Part shown: piece by piece, positions 54,152 to 63,568 of the stretch
Layout of the letters: the number at the start of each line of letters is the position of its first letter
Numbering within the stretch: the stretch's first letter is position 1
Source of the DNA: Streptomyces sp. NBC_01306
GTDB lineage: Bacteria; Actinomycetota; Actinomycetes; Streptomycetales; Streptomycetaceae
Direction: 5' to 3'
DNA length: 64,000 nt
NCBI RefSeq assembly: GCF_026340465.1
Contig: NZ_JAPEPC010000001.1
Coordinates: forward strand, 2,669,501 to 2,733,500
Program-made: the position numbers and the translations under genes
Notes under the pieces: generated by a model
What the model was told of the DNA's origin: nothing
Databases searched by the model: none
The model's input: only the letters and a program-made list of their open reading frames with translations

Positions 54152-54654
54152 TCGAGGACGCCCTTCTTCCATGCGTAGAGCAGTCCCACGGCCAGGAAAC
54201 CGAGGAAGATGAACATCTCCACCAGCGTCGCCGACCCGTATCCGTCGGCCGCGAAGACCGTCGCCCACGGGAAGAGGAAGATCGAGTCCACCGCGAAGAT
54301 CACGTAGAGGAAGCCGTAGACGTAGTAGCGGACCTGGGTGTGCGCCCAGCCCTCGCCGACGGGGTCGACGCCGCACTCGTACGTCAGCAGCTTCTCGGGG
54401 GTCGGCACCACGGGCCGCAGCAGCCGTCCGGCGCCGAAGGCCACGGCGACGAAGAGCACGCCGACGACCGCGATGACACCGACGACCGAGTACATGTGGA
54501 AGTAGTCCGAGTACCCGGAGCTCTCAGCGTGGCCCGCGTAATCTGCATACCTTGCGTGCCCCGCGTGCCCCGCGTGACTCGCATGGCTTGCGTGGCCCGT
54601 CTGGCTCGCGGCGAGAACCGCTCGGCCCGCCGCGGCAACGGTCGGTCCCGGCAC
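54142..54654 (-). CDS. nuoA: NADH-quinone oxidoreductase-like subunit A with repetitive N-terminus
   Basis: The three-helix core begins near [15 protein letters not shown] and includes [16 protein letters not shown] and the final [11 protein letters not shown]. No ATG, GTG or TTG lies between the core's YFH and the GTG at 54654, which has GAGGG upstream, so I take the long form (170 residues). Its first 50 residues contain [15 protein letters not shown] repeats with atypical codons, so the short form from ATG 54495 cannot be ruled out. First gene of the operon. Confidence 0.85.
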   Translation of the reverse strand: MPGPTVAAAGRAVLAASQTGHASHASHAGHAGHARYADYAGHAESSGYSDYFHMYSVVGVIAVVGVLFVAVAFGAGRLLRPVVPTPEKLLTYECGVDPVGEGWAHTQVRYYVYGFLYVIFAVDSIFLFPWATVFAADGYGSATLVEMFIFLGFLAVGLLYAWKKGVLEWT

Positions 54655-54806
54655 GTCCGGCCCTCGCTCCCTGCGCCCTTTTCGTCGCCTCGTCCGTCAC
54701 ATTCGCCACGTTCGACGATCCGTACGCACGGGAGTCTAGGCCCTGATAAACACTTGGTAAGCAGCCGGATCCGGCACAGCGTCCGGCACCGGGCCCGCCG
54801 CATGGT

Positions 54807-54820
54807 GGGGTTATCCCTAC
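54807..54820. promoter_or_regulatory. Motif A, before the first sensor kinase
   Basis: On the minus strand GTAGGGATAACCCC, 57 bp before the kinase start. It matches motif B upstream of the second kinase at 13 of 14 bases, so it is a candidate site for the response regulator. Confidence 0.5.
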
Positions 54821-54877
54821 TTCATCCCACCCAGCCGCCCCATGGCATCCGCCCCGGGGGCCCGGCACTCTTGGCGC

Positions 54878-56047
54878 ATGACCGCGATCAACTCCCGTCG
54901 GCTCGACTCCGACCGGCCACCGCCCGCGCGCTTCGCGTTCGACCGGTTCACCTGGAAGGAGATCGCCCATCTCCTGACGAACCTGCCGGCTGCGATCGTC
55001 GGCTTTGTTTACGTCCTGTTCATGATTGCCCTGGGCGGCGGTCTGGCCGTCACCGTGGTGGGTCTGCCGCTGCTCGCGCTCGGGCTGCTCGGGGCGCGGC
55101 AGCTCGGCCGGTGGGAGCGGTCCCGGGCGCGGGGGCTGCTGGGCGTCCGGGTGGAGGAGCCGAGCCCGCTGTTCGTCAAGCGCGGTGGCAGCTTCTTCAC
55201 CAGGCTGTGGATGAGCCTCAAGGACCCGGTGGGCTGGCGCGCGATGCTGTACGGGTTCATCCGTCTGCCGTGGGGCGTGCTGACGTTCTCCCTGGTCCTG
55301 CCCAGCCTGTTCGTGCTCTGGCCGGTGCTGCCGTTCATCGCGCGGGGTCTGACCAACGTCGACCGGGCCATGGTCCGCGGGCTCCTCTCCCCCTCCGACG
55401 AGCTGGAGCGCCGGATCGCCGAGCTGGAGTCGGACCGCGGGGTGGTCGTGGACACGGCCGCGGCGGATCTGCGCCGCATCGAACGGGATCTCCACGACGG
55501 GGCGCAGGCCCGGCTGGTGGCGCTCGCCATGGGGCTCGGCCTGGCCAAGGAGAAGCTCCTGGAGGATCCGGACGCGGCGGCCGTGATGGTCGGCGAGGCG
55601 CACGGTGAGGTCAAACTGGCCTTGCAGGAACTGCGTGACCTGGCCCGCGGTATCCACCCGGCGGTCCTGACGGACCGCGGGCTCGACGCGGCGCTCTCCT
55701 CGATCGCGTCACGGTGCACGGCCCCGGTGAAGGTCCGTGTCGATCTGGCGGAGCGGCCGGCCGAGGCGATCGAGGGCATCGCGTACTTCACGGTCTCGGA
55801 GCTCCTGCAGAACGTCAGCAAGCACGCCCAGGCGCGCTCCGCTTCGGTGGAGGTGTGGCGCTCGGCCGACCGGCTGCTGATCCGCGTCGAGGACAACGGG
55901 CGCGGCGGGGCGCGGCTCGACGGCGGTACGGGCATGGCGGGGCTCGCCGACCGGCTGGGCGCGGTCGACGGTCTCTTCGTACTGGACTCCCCGGTCGGCG
56001 GACCCACCACGGTGACGGCGGAGCTGCCCTGGCGCGACCGCGGCTGA
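54878..56047 (+). CDS. Sensor histidine kinase 1 (HisKA_3 type)
   Basis: The 389-residue kinase starts at the ATG at 54878 (MTAINSRRLDSDRPPPARFA). An N-terminal sensor domain with paired helices (about 40-85 and 125-165) precedes the phosphoacceptor region (IERDLHDGAQARLVALAM, His206) and an ATPase domain (NVSKHAQA, DNGRGGARLDGGTGMAGL). It is 60-70% like kinase 2 in the cytoplasmic half, clearly a duplication. Divergent from nuoA, so it may sense redox or envelope state. Confidence 0.92.
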   Translation: MTAINSRRLDSDRPPPARFAFDRFTWKEIAHLLTNLPAAIVGFVYVLFMIALGGGLAVTVVGLPLLALGLLGARQLGRWERSRARGLLGVRVEEPSPLFVKRGGSFFTRLWMSLKDPVGWRAMLYGFIRLPWGVLTFSLVLPSLFVLWPVLPFIARGLTNVDRAMVRGLLSPSDELERRIAELESDRGVVVDTAAADLRRIERDLHDGAQARLVALAMGLGLAKEKLLEDPDAAAVMVGEAHGEVKLALQELRDLARGIHPAVLTDRGLDAALSSIASRCTAPVKVRVDLAERPAEAIEGIAYFTVSELLQNVSKHAQARSASVEVWRSADRLLIRVEDNGRGGARLDGGTGMAGLADRLGAVDGLFVLDSPVGGPTTVTAELPWRDRG

Positions 56048-56059
56048 CGCCGGGGCGGG

Positions 56060-56088
56060 CCCTGCCGGAACGGACGCTTCCGGCAGGG
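56060..56088 (+). terminator. Terminator after kinase 1
   Basis: A perfect 11-bp stem (56060-56070 with 56078-56088). The remainder of 56048-56348 holds motif B and AGGCAGG repeats (56199-56245) with no gene. Confidence 0.75.
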
Positions 56089-56123
56089 ACGCTGTCCTGC
56101 GGGGCACTGTCTTCACTCCGGGG

Positions 56124-56137
56124 GTAGGGAAAACCCC
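56124..56137. promoter_or_regulatory. Motif B, before the second sensor kinase
   Basis: GTAGGGAAAACCCC lies inside a larger hairpin (56111-56145) and matches motif A at 13 of 14 bases. Confidence 0.5.
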
Positions 56138-56348
56138 CGGTCGAAGACGGTGCCCCTCCTCATGGTCGACGGCGGTCCGCGGCGGGAGCATGGATACAGG
56201 CAGGCAGGGACTCAGACAGGCAGGGACACAGGCAGGCAGCCGGGCGGACAGCCCGCCCGCAGCCAACCAACCCCGCGGCCGATCAACCCCGCAGCCAGTC
56301 AACTGACCAACCCGCACACCGAGAAGACGAAGAGAAACGGACACCGCC

Positions 56349-57683
56349 ATGGCCACGGATCACGGCATCACCACCCGGGACCACCGCGTGCCAGCGGTGC
56401 TGCGTGCGCCGTTCGAGGGGCGTACCTGGCGCGAGTTCGGATATCTGCTGCTCTCGCTGCCCATCAGCATCGTGCTCTTCACCTTCGGGATCACGATGTT
56501 CTCGCTGAGTGCGGGCCTGCTGGTGACCTTCATCGGCATCCCGCTGCTCGCTGTGGGCCTGAGCGTGTGCCGGGGCTTCGGGGCGATGGAGCGGGCCAGG
56601 GCGCGGGCGCTGCTCCGGGTCGACATCGCGGACCCGGCGCCGGCACGGGGCAGGACCGGCGGCATGATGTCGTGGGCGGGTGCCGTCCTGAAGAGCGGGG
56701 CGTCCTGGCGCCACCTGCTCTACTCGCTGGTGCACTTCCCGTGGGCCGTCTTCGCCTTCTCGGTGTCGGTGGTGCTGTGGACGTTCGCCTGGTCGATGCT
56801 GACGTACCCGCTGTGGCAGTGGGTCTTCCCGGCCTACTCGAACACGAGCGGCATCCAGCTGTACGGCGACGCGACGCACAGCGTCTACCTCGACAGTCCC
56901 TTCGAGATCACCCTGACCAGTCTGAGCGGTCTGGCCTTCGTCCTCGCCACCCCCTGGGTGATCCGGGGGCTGGCCGGAGTCGACCGGATGATGGTGCTCG
57001 GGCTGCTCGGTCCGTCGCGGCTGGACACCCGGGTCACCGAGCTGGAGTCGGACCGCGGAGTGGTCGTGGACACGGCGGCGGCGGATCTGCGCCGCATCGA
57101 ACGGGATCTGCACGACGGGGCACAGGCCCGGCTGGTCTCCCTCGCCATGGACCTCGGTCTGGCGAAGGAGAAGCTGACGGCGGACCCGGAGGCGGCGGCC
57201 CGCATGGTCGACGAGGCACACGGCGAGGTCAAGATCGCGCTTCAGGAGCTGCGCGATCTGGCCCGCGGTATCCACCCGGCCGTTCTGACGGACCGCGGGC
57301 TCGACGCGGCACTGTCCTCGATCGCCTCGCGCTGCACGGTGCCGGTGCAGGTGGAGGTGGATCTGCCGGCCAGGCCGGCCGCCGCCATCGAGGGCATCGC
57401 GTACTTCACCGTCTCGGAGCTCCTCCAGAACGTCAGCAAGCACTCCCGGGCCACTCGCGCGTCTGTGGACGTCTGGCGGGTGGAGAACCGCATCATGCTC
57501 CAGGTGGCCGACAACGGCCTGGGCGGCGCCACGGGGCCCGGCGGCGACCTCGCCGCGGGTACGGGCGGCGGCGGTCTTGCGGGGCTCGCGGAGCGGCTCG
57601 ACGCTGTCGACGGGCTGCTGGTCGTGGACTCGCCGGCCGGAGGCCCGACGACCGTCACCGCCGAACTGCCCTGGCGCGACTGA
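56349..57683 (+). CDS. Sensor histidine kinase 2 (HisKA_3 type)
   Basis: The 444-residue kinase starts MATDHGITTRDHRVPAVLRA. The sensor region has four helices and an extra ~45-residue loop (YSNTSGIQLYGDATHSVYLD) absent from kinase 1, probably extracytoplasmic. Phosphoacceptor H255 in ERDLHDGAQ, ATPase motifs NVSKHSRATRA and DNGLGGA follow, with a Gly-rich lid. The adjacent response regulator is likely its partner. Confidence 0.92.
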   Translation: MATDHGITTRDHRVPAVLRAPFEGRTWREFGYLLLSLPISIVLFTFGITMFSLSAGLLVTFIGIPLLAVGLSVCRGFGAMERARARALLRVDIADPAPARGRTGGMMSWAGAVLKSGASWRHLLYSLVHFPWAVFAFSVSVVLWTFAWSMLTYPLWQWVFPAYSNTSGIQLYGDATHSVYLDSPFEITLTSLSGLAFVLATPWVIRGLAGVDRMMVLGLLGPSRLDTRVTELESDRGVVVDTAAADLRRIERDLHDGAQARLVSLAMDLGLAKEKLTADPEAAARMVDEAHGEVKIALQELRDLARGIHPAVLTDRGLDAALSSIASRCTVPVQVEVDLPARPAAAIEGIAYFTVSELLQNVSKHSRATRASVDVWRVENRIMLQVADNGLGGATGPGGDLAAGTGGGGLAGLAERLDAVDGLLVVDSPAGGPTTVTAELPWRD

Positions 57684-57878
57684 ACGCACCCCGGCTTGCG
57701 CGCAACTCCCGACCGGCAGCCCGAACTCCCGCCCGGCAGCCCGAACTCCCGCCCCGGTGTGACCCGAGCTCCCGCCCGATAGTCCGGCTCCCGCCCGTTC
57801 GGCCTCCGATGCTGGGATGCTGGTGTGCGCAGGCAGGAATATCACCAAGTGGGGGGCTTCAGCGTCGTGGAGGACAGA

Positions 57879-58538
57879 GTGCGAGTGGTCATCGCCGAGG
57901 ATTCAGTGCTGCTGCGGGAGGGCCTGACCCGGTTGTTGACCGACCTCGGTCACGACGTCGTCGCCGGTGTCGGTGACGCGGAGGCGCTGATCAAGACGAT
58001 CGGGGACCTGGCGGGGCAGGAGGCGCTGCCGGATGTGGTGGTCGCGGACGTACGGATGCCGCCCACCCACACCGACGAGGGGGTCCGGGCTGCCGTACGG
58101 CTCCGCAAGGACTACCCGGGGATCGGCGTGCTGGTCCTGTCGCAGTACGTGGAGGAGCAGTACGCCACCGAACTGCTGGCCGGATCGAGCCGGGGCGTCG
58201 GCTATCTGCTGAAGGACCGGGTCGCCGAGGTCAGGGAGTTCGTGGACGCCGTGGTCCGGGTGGCGCAGGGCGGGACCGCCCTCGACCCCGAGGTCGTGGC
58301 GCAGCTGCTGGGCCGCAGCCGCAAGCAGGACGTGCTGGCCGGGCTGACTCCGCGCGAGCGCGAGGTGCTGGGGCTGATGGCGGAGGGGCGTACGAACTCG
58401 GCGGTGGCCAGGCAGTTGGTGGTCAGCGACGGGGCGGTGGAGAAGCACGTCAGCAATATCTTCCTGAAGCTCGGTCTCTCTCCGAGTGACGGGGATCACC
58501 GTCGGGTGCTCGCCGTGCTGACCTATCTGAACTCGTAA
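57879..58538 (+). CDS. NarL/LuxR-family response regulator
   Basis: The 219-residue protein starts at the GTG at 57879 ([18 protein letters not shown]) with GGAGG 5 bases upstream; earlier GTGs at 57849 and 57867 are possible. Phosphorylation site D57 in [10 protein letters not shown], and a C-terminal LuxR-type helix-turn-helix ([40 protein letters not shown]). It is the only regulator for the two adjacent kinases. Confidence 0.93.
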   Translation: MRVVIAEDSVLLREGLTRLLTDLGHDVVAGVGDAEALIKTIGDLAGQEALPDVVVADVRMPPTHTDEGVRAAVRLRKDYPGIGVLVLSQYVEEQYATELLAGSSRGVGYLLKDRVAEVREFVDAVVRVAQGGTALDPEVVAQLLGRSRKQDVLAGLTPREREVLGLMAEGRTNSAVARQLVVSDGAVEKHVSNIFLKLGLSPSDGDHRRVLAVLTYLNS

Positions 58539-58822
58539 TTACCTGACACCCTGTCAGATAGCGAGGTCGGAGCCGTCTCGCGGGAGCGGCCCCGAGCAGG
58601 ACCTAGATCCAAAGGATGAGCACCCAGCGCAAGCGTCTGATGGCACCGAAGGGCCGGGAGGGGCGGTTTTAATGGCACTAAATCCGGGCAATTCGATGTC
58701 TCAAAAAGGCGTCCACCATATGAGCCTTCCAGGGAAGGCCACCCTTACCGTCGTAGGGTGGGTTCCGGTGTGCCCGGGCAGCCGGGCGCATCCGAGCAGC
58801 CGCCCGAGGGAGGTCCAGTTCA
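58539..58822. other. Intergenic region between regulator and korA
   Basis: Holds a small hairpin CTGACA-CCC-TGTCAG (58543-58557), an AT-rich patch near 58670-58720 that may contain the kor promoter, and a 7-bp inverted repeat CCACCCT/AGGGTGG (58739-58761). No gene is seen. Confidence 0.5.
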
Positions 58823-60847
58823 GTGACCAGCCAGGTCAGTAGCCCAGCCGAGCAGGCCGACGGATCCGATGAGGCCGTTGTCGGGGAACAACGAGCCCTT
58901 CTGATCGACAACGAAGCCCCCGGCCTGATCGACAAAGAGGGCAGGGTCGAAGAGGGCAGGGTCGAAGAGGGCAGCGCTCAGAAGAGCACCGGCGCCAAGG
59001 AAGTACGCCGGCTGAGCCGGGTGATCATCCGGTTCGCGGGGGATTCGGGTGACGGGATGCAGCTCACCGGGGACCGGTTCACTTCGGAGACCGCGTCGTT
59101 CGGGAACGACCTCTCGACGCTGCCGAACTTCCCCGCCGAGATCCGCGCGCCCGCAGGCACCCTGCCCGGGGTCTCCTCGTTCCAGCTGCACTTCGCCGAC
59201 CACGACATCCTCACCCCCGGCGACGCGCCCAACGTCCTCGTCGCGATGAACCCGGCCGCCCTCAAGGCGAACATCGCCGACGTACCACGCGGCGCGGACA
59301 TCATCGTGAACACCGACGAGTTCACGAAGCGCCCGATGGCGAAGGTCGGCTACCTGACCTCGCCCCTGGACGACGGGTCCCTGGACGCCTATCAGGTCCA
59401 CCCCGTACCCCTGACGACGCTGACCATCGAGGCGCTCAAGGAGTTCGGGCTCTCCCGCAAGGAGGCCGAGCGCAGCAAGAACATGTTCGCGCTCGGGCTG
59501 CTGTCGTGGATGTACCACCGGCCGACGGAGAACACGGAACAGTTCCTGCGGACGAAGTTCGCGAAGAAGCCGGAGATCGCGGAGGCGAACGTCGCCGCGT
59601 TCCGGGCCGGGTGGAACTTCGGTGAGACGACGGAGGATTTCGCCGTCTCGTACGAGGTCGAGCCGGCCGCCGCCGCGTTCCCGGCCGGGACCTACCGCAA
59701 CATCAGCGGAAACCTGGCGCTGTCCTACGGGCTGGTCGCCGCAGGCCAGCAGGCGGACCTGCCCCTCTACCTCGGCTCCTACCCGATCACTCCGGCTTCC
59801 GACATCCTGCACGAGCTGTCGAAGCACAAGAACTTCGGCGTGCGGACCTTCCAGGCCGAGGACGAGATCGCCGCGATCGGCGCGGCCCTGGGCGCCTCCT
59901 TCGGCGGGTCCCTCGCGGTGACCACCACATCGGGCCCCGGCGTGGCGCTCAAGTCCGAGACCATCGGTCTGGCCGTCTCACTGGAACTGCCCCTGCTGGT
60001 CATCGCGATCCAGCGCGGCGGCCCCTCCACCGGCCTGCCCACCAAGACCGAACAGGCCGACCTTCTCCAAGCCATGTTCGGCCGCAACGGTGAGGCCCCC
60101 GTCCCCGTCGTCGCACCCCGGACCCCCGCGGACTGCTTCGACGCCGCCCTGGACGCCGCCCGCATCGCTCTGACGTACCGGACGCCGGTCTTCCTGCTCT
60201 CCGACGGCTATCTCGCCAACGGATCCGAGCCCTGGCGCATCCCGGAGACCAGCGAACTCCCCGACCTGAACGTCCGGTTCGCGACCGTGCCCAACCACGA
60301 ACTGGCCGACGGCACCGATGTGTTCTGGCCGTACAAACGCGACCCGCAGACCCTGGCCCGCCCCTGGGCGGTGCCCGGCACACCCGGGCTCGAACACCGC
60401 ATCGGCGGGATCGAGAAGCAGGACGGCACCGGGAACATCTCCTACGATCCCGCCAACCACGACTTCATGGTCCGCACCCGCCAGGCCAAGATCGATGGGA
60501 TCGAGGTCCCCGACCTGCACGTCGACGACCCGGACGGCGCACGCGCCCTGGTCCTCGGCTGGGGATCGACCTACGGACCGATCACCGCGGCGGTGCGCCG
60601 GCTGCGCCGGGACGGTGTCCCGATCGCCCAGGCCCATCTGCGCCACCTCAACCCCTTCCCCGCCAACCTCGGCGAGATCCTGAAGGGTTACGACAAGATC
60701 GTGATCCCGGAGATGAACCTCGGCCAGCTCGCCCTCCTCATCCGGGCGAAGTACCTCGTGGACGCCGTCTCCTACAACCAGGTCAACGGGATGCCGTTCA
60801 AGGCGGAACAGCTCGCGACGGCACTCAAGGAGGCCATCGATGCCTGA
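58823..60847 (+). CDS. korA: 2-oxoacid:ferredoxin oxidoreductase, alpha subunit (gamma-alpha fusion)
   Basis: The 674-residue protein starts at a GTG with GGGAGG upstream. The first 50 residues are acidic and contain a twice-repeated EGRVE. Then come the gamma domain (VIRFAGDSGDGMQLTGDRF, NTDEFTKRPM) and the alpha domain (SYPITPASDILHELS, TTSGPGVALKSETIGLAVSL). It likely oxidises 2-oxoglutarate to succinyl-CoA, reducing ferredoxin, as an oxygen-tolerant actinobacterial KOR. It overlaps korB by 8 bp. Confidence 0.93.
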   Translation: MTSQVSSPAEQADGSDEAVVGEQRALLIDNEAPGLIDKEGRVEEGRVEEGSAQKSTGAKEVRRLSRVIIRFAGDSGDGMQLTGDRFTSETASFGNDLSTLPNFPAEIRAPAGTLPGVSSFQLHFADHDILTPGDAPNVLVAMNPAALKANIADVPRGADIIVNTDEFTKRPMAKVGYLTSPLDDGSLDAYQVHPVPLTTLTIEALKEFGLSRKEAERSKNMFALGLLSWMYHRPTENTEQFLRTKFAKKPEIAEANVAAFRAGWNFGETTEDFAVSYEVEPAAAAFPAGTYRNISGNLALSYGLVAAGQQADLPLYLGSYPITPASDILHELSKHKNFGVRTFQAEDEIAAIGAALGASFGGSLAVTTTSGPGVALKSETIGLAVSLELPLLVIAIQRGGPSTGLPTKTEQADLLQAMFGRNGEAPVPVVAPRTPADCFDAALDAARIALTYRTPVFLLSDGYLANGSEPWRIPETSELPDLNVRFATVPNHELADGTDVFWPYKRDPQTLARPWAVPGTPGLEHRIGGIEKQDGTGNISYDPANHDFMVRTRQAKIDGIEVPDLHVDDPDGARALVLGWGSTYGPITAAVRRLRRDGVPIAQAHLRHLNPFPANLGEILKGYDKIVIPEMNLGQLALLIRAKYLVDAVSYNQVNGMPFKAEQLATALKEAIDA

Positions 60848-61901
60848 GACCAACGAACTCCTGAACCTGGTGCCCAAGGCCGAGGCGAAGCAGTCCATGA
60901 AGGACTTCAAGTCCGACCAGGAAGTCCGCTGGTGCCCCGGCTGCGGTGACTACGCCGTCCTCGCCGCCGTACAGGGCTTCATGCCCGAACTCGGCCTCGC
61001 CAAAGAGAACATCGTCTTCATCTCCGGCATCGGCTGCTCCTCCCGCTTCCCGTACTACATGAACACGTACGGGATGCACTCCATCCACGGCCGCGCCCCC
61101 GCCATCGCCACCGGCCTCGCCACCTCCCGCCGCGACCTGTCCGTCTGGGTCGTCACGGGCGACGGCGACGCCCTTTCCATCGGCGGCAACCACCTCATCC
61201 ACGCCCTGCGCCGCAACGTCAACCTCAAGATCCTCCTCTTCAACAACCGGATCTACGGGCTGACCAAGGGCCAGTACTCGCCGACGTCCGAGATCGGGAA
61301 GATCACCAAGTCGACGCCGATGGGCTCCCTCGACTCACCGTTCAACCCCGTCTCGCTGGCCATCGGCGCGGAAGCCTCCTTCGTCGCACGCACCATCGAC
61401 TCCGACCGCAAACACCTCACGAGCGTGCTGCGCGCGGCGGCCGACCACCCCGGAACGGCGCTGGTCGAGATCTACCAGAACTGCAACATCTTCAACGACG
61501 GCGCCTTCGACGCCCTCAAGGACCGCGAACAGGCCCAAGAGGCCGTCATCCGCCTGGAACACGGGCAGCCCATCCGCTTCGGCACCCCCGAAGCCCCCAA
61601 GGGCGTCGTCCGCGACCACACCACCGGCGACCTCGAAGTCGTGGATGTCACCCCGGAGAACGCATCACGGATCCTGGTCCACGACGCGCACGCCACGTCA
61701 CCGACCACCGCCTTCGCCCTCTCCCGCCTCGCCGACCCGGACACCCTTCACCACACCCCCATCGGCGTCCTCCGCGACACCCAACGCCCCGTCTACGACA
61801 CCCTCATGAGCACCCAGCTCGAAGCGGCAGTCGAACAGCACGGCAAGGGCGACCTCGCGGCGCTCCTCGCCGGCAAGGACACCTGGACCGTCGCGGGCTG
61901 A
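60840..61901 (+). CDS. korB: 2-oxoacid:ferredoxin oxidoreductase, beta subunit
   Basis: The 353-residue subunit binds thiamine diphosphate (VTGDGDALSIGGNHLIHALR, NNRIYGLTKGQYSPTS) and one 4Fe-4S cluster (WCPGCGDY, GIGCSSRF and NCNIFNDG cysteines). Together with KorA it delivers electrons to ferredoxin. Its start overlaps the korA stop. No ferredoxin gene is adjacent; the nearby reduced nuo complex is a candidate acceptor. Confidence 0.95.
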   Translation: MPETNELLNLVPKAEAKQSMKDFKSDQEVRWCPGCGDYAVLAAVQGFMPELGLAKENIVFISGIGCSSRFPYYMNTYGMHSIHGRAPAIATGLATSRRDLSVWVVTGDGDALSIGGNHLIHALRRNVNLKILLFNNRIYGLTKGQYSPTSEIGKITKSTPMGSLDSPFNPVSLAIGAEASFVARTIDSDRKHLTSVLRAAADHPGTALVEIYQNCNIFNDGAFDALKDREQAQEAVIRLEHGQPIRFGTPEAPKGVVRDHTTGDLEVVDVTPENASRILVHDAHATSPTTAFALSRLADPDTLHHTPIGVLRDTQRPVYDTLMSTQLEAAVEQHGKGDLAALLAGKDTWTVAG

Positions 61902-61953
61902 GTGCGATCGAGCACGCGGTGAGCACGCATTGAATACGGATCGCGTACGGATG

Positions 61954-61989
61954 TGCGTACGGGTTCTGCGTACGGGTTCTGCGTACGGA
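61954..61989. repeat. 13-bp tandem repeats after korB
   Basis: TGCGTACGGGTTC at 61954-61966 and 61967-61979, with a partial third unit to 61989. Confidence 0.85.
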
Positions 61990-62031
61990 TCAGGCGTCAA
62001 CAGGCGCCGCCCGGGGCCCGGTTCTACTGTG

Positions 62032-62433
62032 TCAGGACCGGGCCCTGTCGTATGCCTCGCGGGCCGTGGCCACCTCGTCGATCCGCTGCTCGGTCCACCG
62101 GGCGAGCCCCCACACCTGCTCGGCGGCCTCCCTGCCGAGCGGCGTGAGCGAGTAGTCCACGCGCGGCGGGATGACCGGTTTGGCGTCGCGGTCCACGAAG
62201 CCGTCCCGCTCCAGTGTCTGCAGCGTCTGGGCGAGCATCTTCTCGCTGACCCCGCCCACCTGCCGGCGCAGCTCGCTGAAGCGGTACGACCGCTCCAGGA
62301 GCGCGGCGAGGACGAGCACACCCCAGCGGCTGGTGACGTGCTCCAGGATCAGGCGCGAGGGACACATCGCCCGGTTGACGTCGGCCGCAGGTCGGGCCGT
62401 CACCTGATCTCCCACCACTTCACTTACGTCCAT
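62032..62433 (-). CDS. HxlR-family regulator (redox-sensing type)
   Basis: The 133-residue winged-helix protein starts MDVSEVVGDQVTARPAADV. The conserved Cys24 before PSRLILEHVTSRWGVLVL marks the quinone- or aldehyde-sensing members of the family. The core is SELRRQVGGVSEKMLAQTLQ. It is divergent from a quinone-reductase-like gene, which is its probable target. Confidence 0.92.
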   Translation of the reverse strand: MDVSEVVGDQVTARPAADVNRAMCPSRLILEHVTSRWGVLVLAALLERSYRFSELRRQVGGVSEKMLAQTLQTLERDGFVDRDAKPVIPPRVDYSLTPLGREAAEQVWGLARWTEQRIDEVATAREAYDRARS

Positions 62434-62436
62434 ACC

Positions 62437-62478
62437 AGTACCTTACTTCAAAGTGGGTACTTTCCCATAGTTAGTACC
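62437..62478. promoter_or_regulatory. HxlR operator region with three half-sites
   Basis: AGTACC (62437-62442), GGTACT (62456-62461) and AGTACC (62473-62478) alternate in orientation in the divergent gap of 125 bp. They form two overlapping inverted repeats. Confidence 0.65.
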
Positions 62479-62558
62479 AACCGTAGGGTGAGCTTCAGAA
62501 CAGAGCAGGGAACCACACAAACCACACAGACCACCCGAACCCCAGGGAGCATCACCTC

Positions 62559-63413
62559 ATGAGCATCGTCGTCACCGGAGCCACCGGGGCCCTCGGCCGC
62601 CTCGTCATCGACGAGCTGCTCGCCAAGGTCCCGGCGGACCAGATCGCCGCCGTCGTCCGCAGCAAGGAGAAGGCCGCCGGCCTGGCGGCACGCGGTGTCG
62701 AGCTGCGCATCGCCGACTACAACGACCCGGCGAGCCTCGACGGGGTGTTCCGCCCGGGCGAGCGCGTGCTCCTCATCTCCGGAAGCGAGGTCGGACGGCG
62801 CGTGCCGCAGCACACCGCGGTCATCGACGCGGCGAAGGCGGCGGGCGTCTCCCAGCTCGCGTACACGGGCATCCTGGGCGGCCCCGACGCCGACTTCCAG
62901 CTGGCCGCGGAGCACAAGGTGACCGAGCAGCTGATCCTGGACTCCGGGCTCCCGTACACCTTCCTGCGCAACGGCTGGTACAGCGAGAACTACACCCAGA
63001 ACCTCGCGGCGGTCCTGGAACACGGCGCGGTCGTCGCCAGCGCGGGCGACGGCCGGGTCTCGTCGGCCGCCCGCGCGGACTACGCGGCGGCCGCCGCTGC
63101 CGTCCTCGTGTCGGACGGCCACCTGAACCGGGTCTACGAGCTGAGCGGCGACACCGCCTGGTCGTTCGCCGAGTACGCGGCCGAGGTCGCGAAGGCCTCC
63201 GGCAAGGAGATCGCGTACCGCAACGTCCCGGCGGCCACACACCAGGAGATCCTGATCGGCGCGGGCCTCCCGGAGGCGTTCGCGGCGATCCTGGTGGACG
63301 TGGACGCGGCCATCGAGCGCGGCCTGCTGGCCGCCACGAGCGGCGACCTGGCCCGGCTGACAGGGCGCCCCACCACCCCGGTCGCCACCTCCATCGCGGC
63401 CGCGCTGGCATGA
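62559..63413 (+). CDS. NAD(P)H:quinone oxidoreductase-like, NmrA family
   Basis: The 284-residue protein starts MSIVVTGATGALGRLVIDEL with the NAD(P) loop GATGALG. Segments YTGILGGPDADFQLAAEHKVTE and FLRNGWYSENYTQNL match QorB-type quinone reductases. It is divergent from an HxlR gene and likely detoxifies quinones or aldehydes. Confidence 0.9.
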   Translation: MSIVVTGATGALGRLVIDELLAKVPADQIAAVVRSKEKAAGLAARGVELRIADYNDPASLDGVFRPGERVLLISGSEVGRRVPQHTAVIDAAKAAGVSQLAYTGILGGPDADFQLAAEHKVTEQLILDSGLPYTFLRNGWYSENYTQNLAAVLEHGAVVASAGDGRVSSAARADYAAAAAAVLVSDGHLNRVYELSGDTAWSFAEYAAEVAKASGKEIAYRNVPAATHQEILIGAGLPEAFAAILVDVDAAIERGLLAATSGDLARLTGRPTTPVATSIAAALA

Positions 63414-63467
63414 CCGTACGGCTGTCATGACCGCAGAGCCGGCATGACCGTCCGGCTGTCATGACCG
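63407..63467. repeat. 27-bp direct repeats at the end of the quinone reductase gene
   Basis: Copies at 63407-63433 and 63441-63467 differ at one base; the first includes the stop codon. Part of the second copy forms the terminator stem. Confidence 0.85.
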
Positions 63468-63493
63468 TTTGCCGGAACGGGCATGACAGCCGG
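63452..63493 (+). terminator. Terminator after the quinone reductase gene
   Basis: A perfect 12-bp stem (63452-63463 with 63482-63493), inner loop 18 bases that can pair further. Confidence 0.75.
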
Positions 63494-63568
63494 GCCCTCC
63501 TCCCGTTACCTTCGACTCCGTACGCCTCATGCCTTCGACGGGTGTCGGACGAATTCAGGGGAGGGCCC

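Noticed and set aside
58543..58557. Small hairpin after the response regulator considered as its terminator
   Set aside because: Only 6 bp with a 3-base loop and no T-run; too weak to call.
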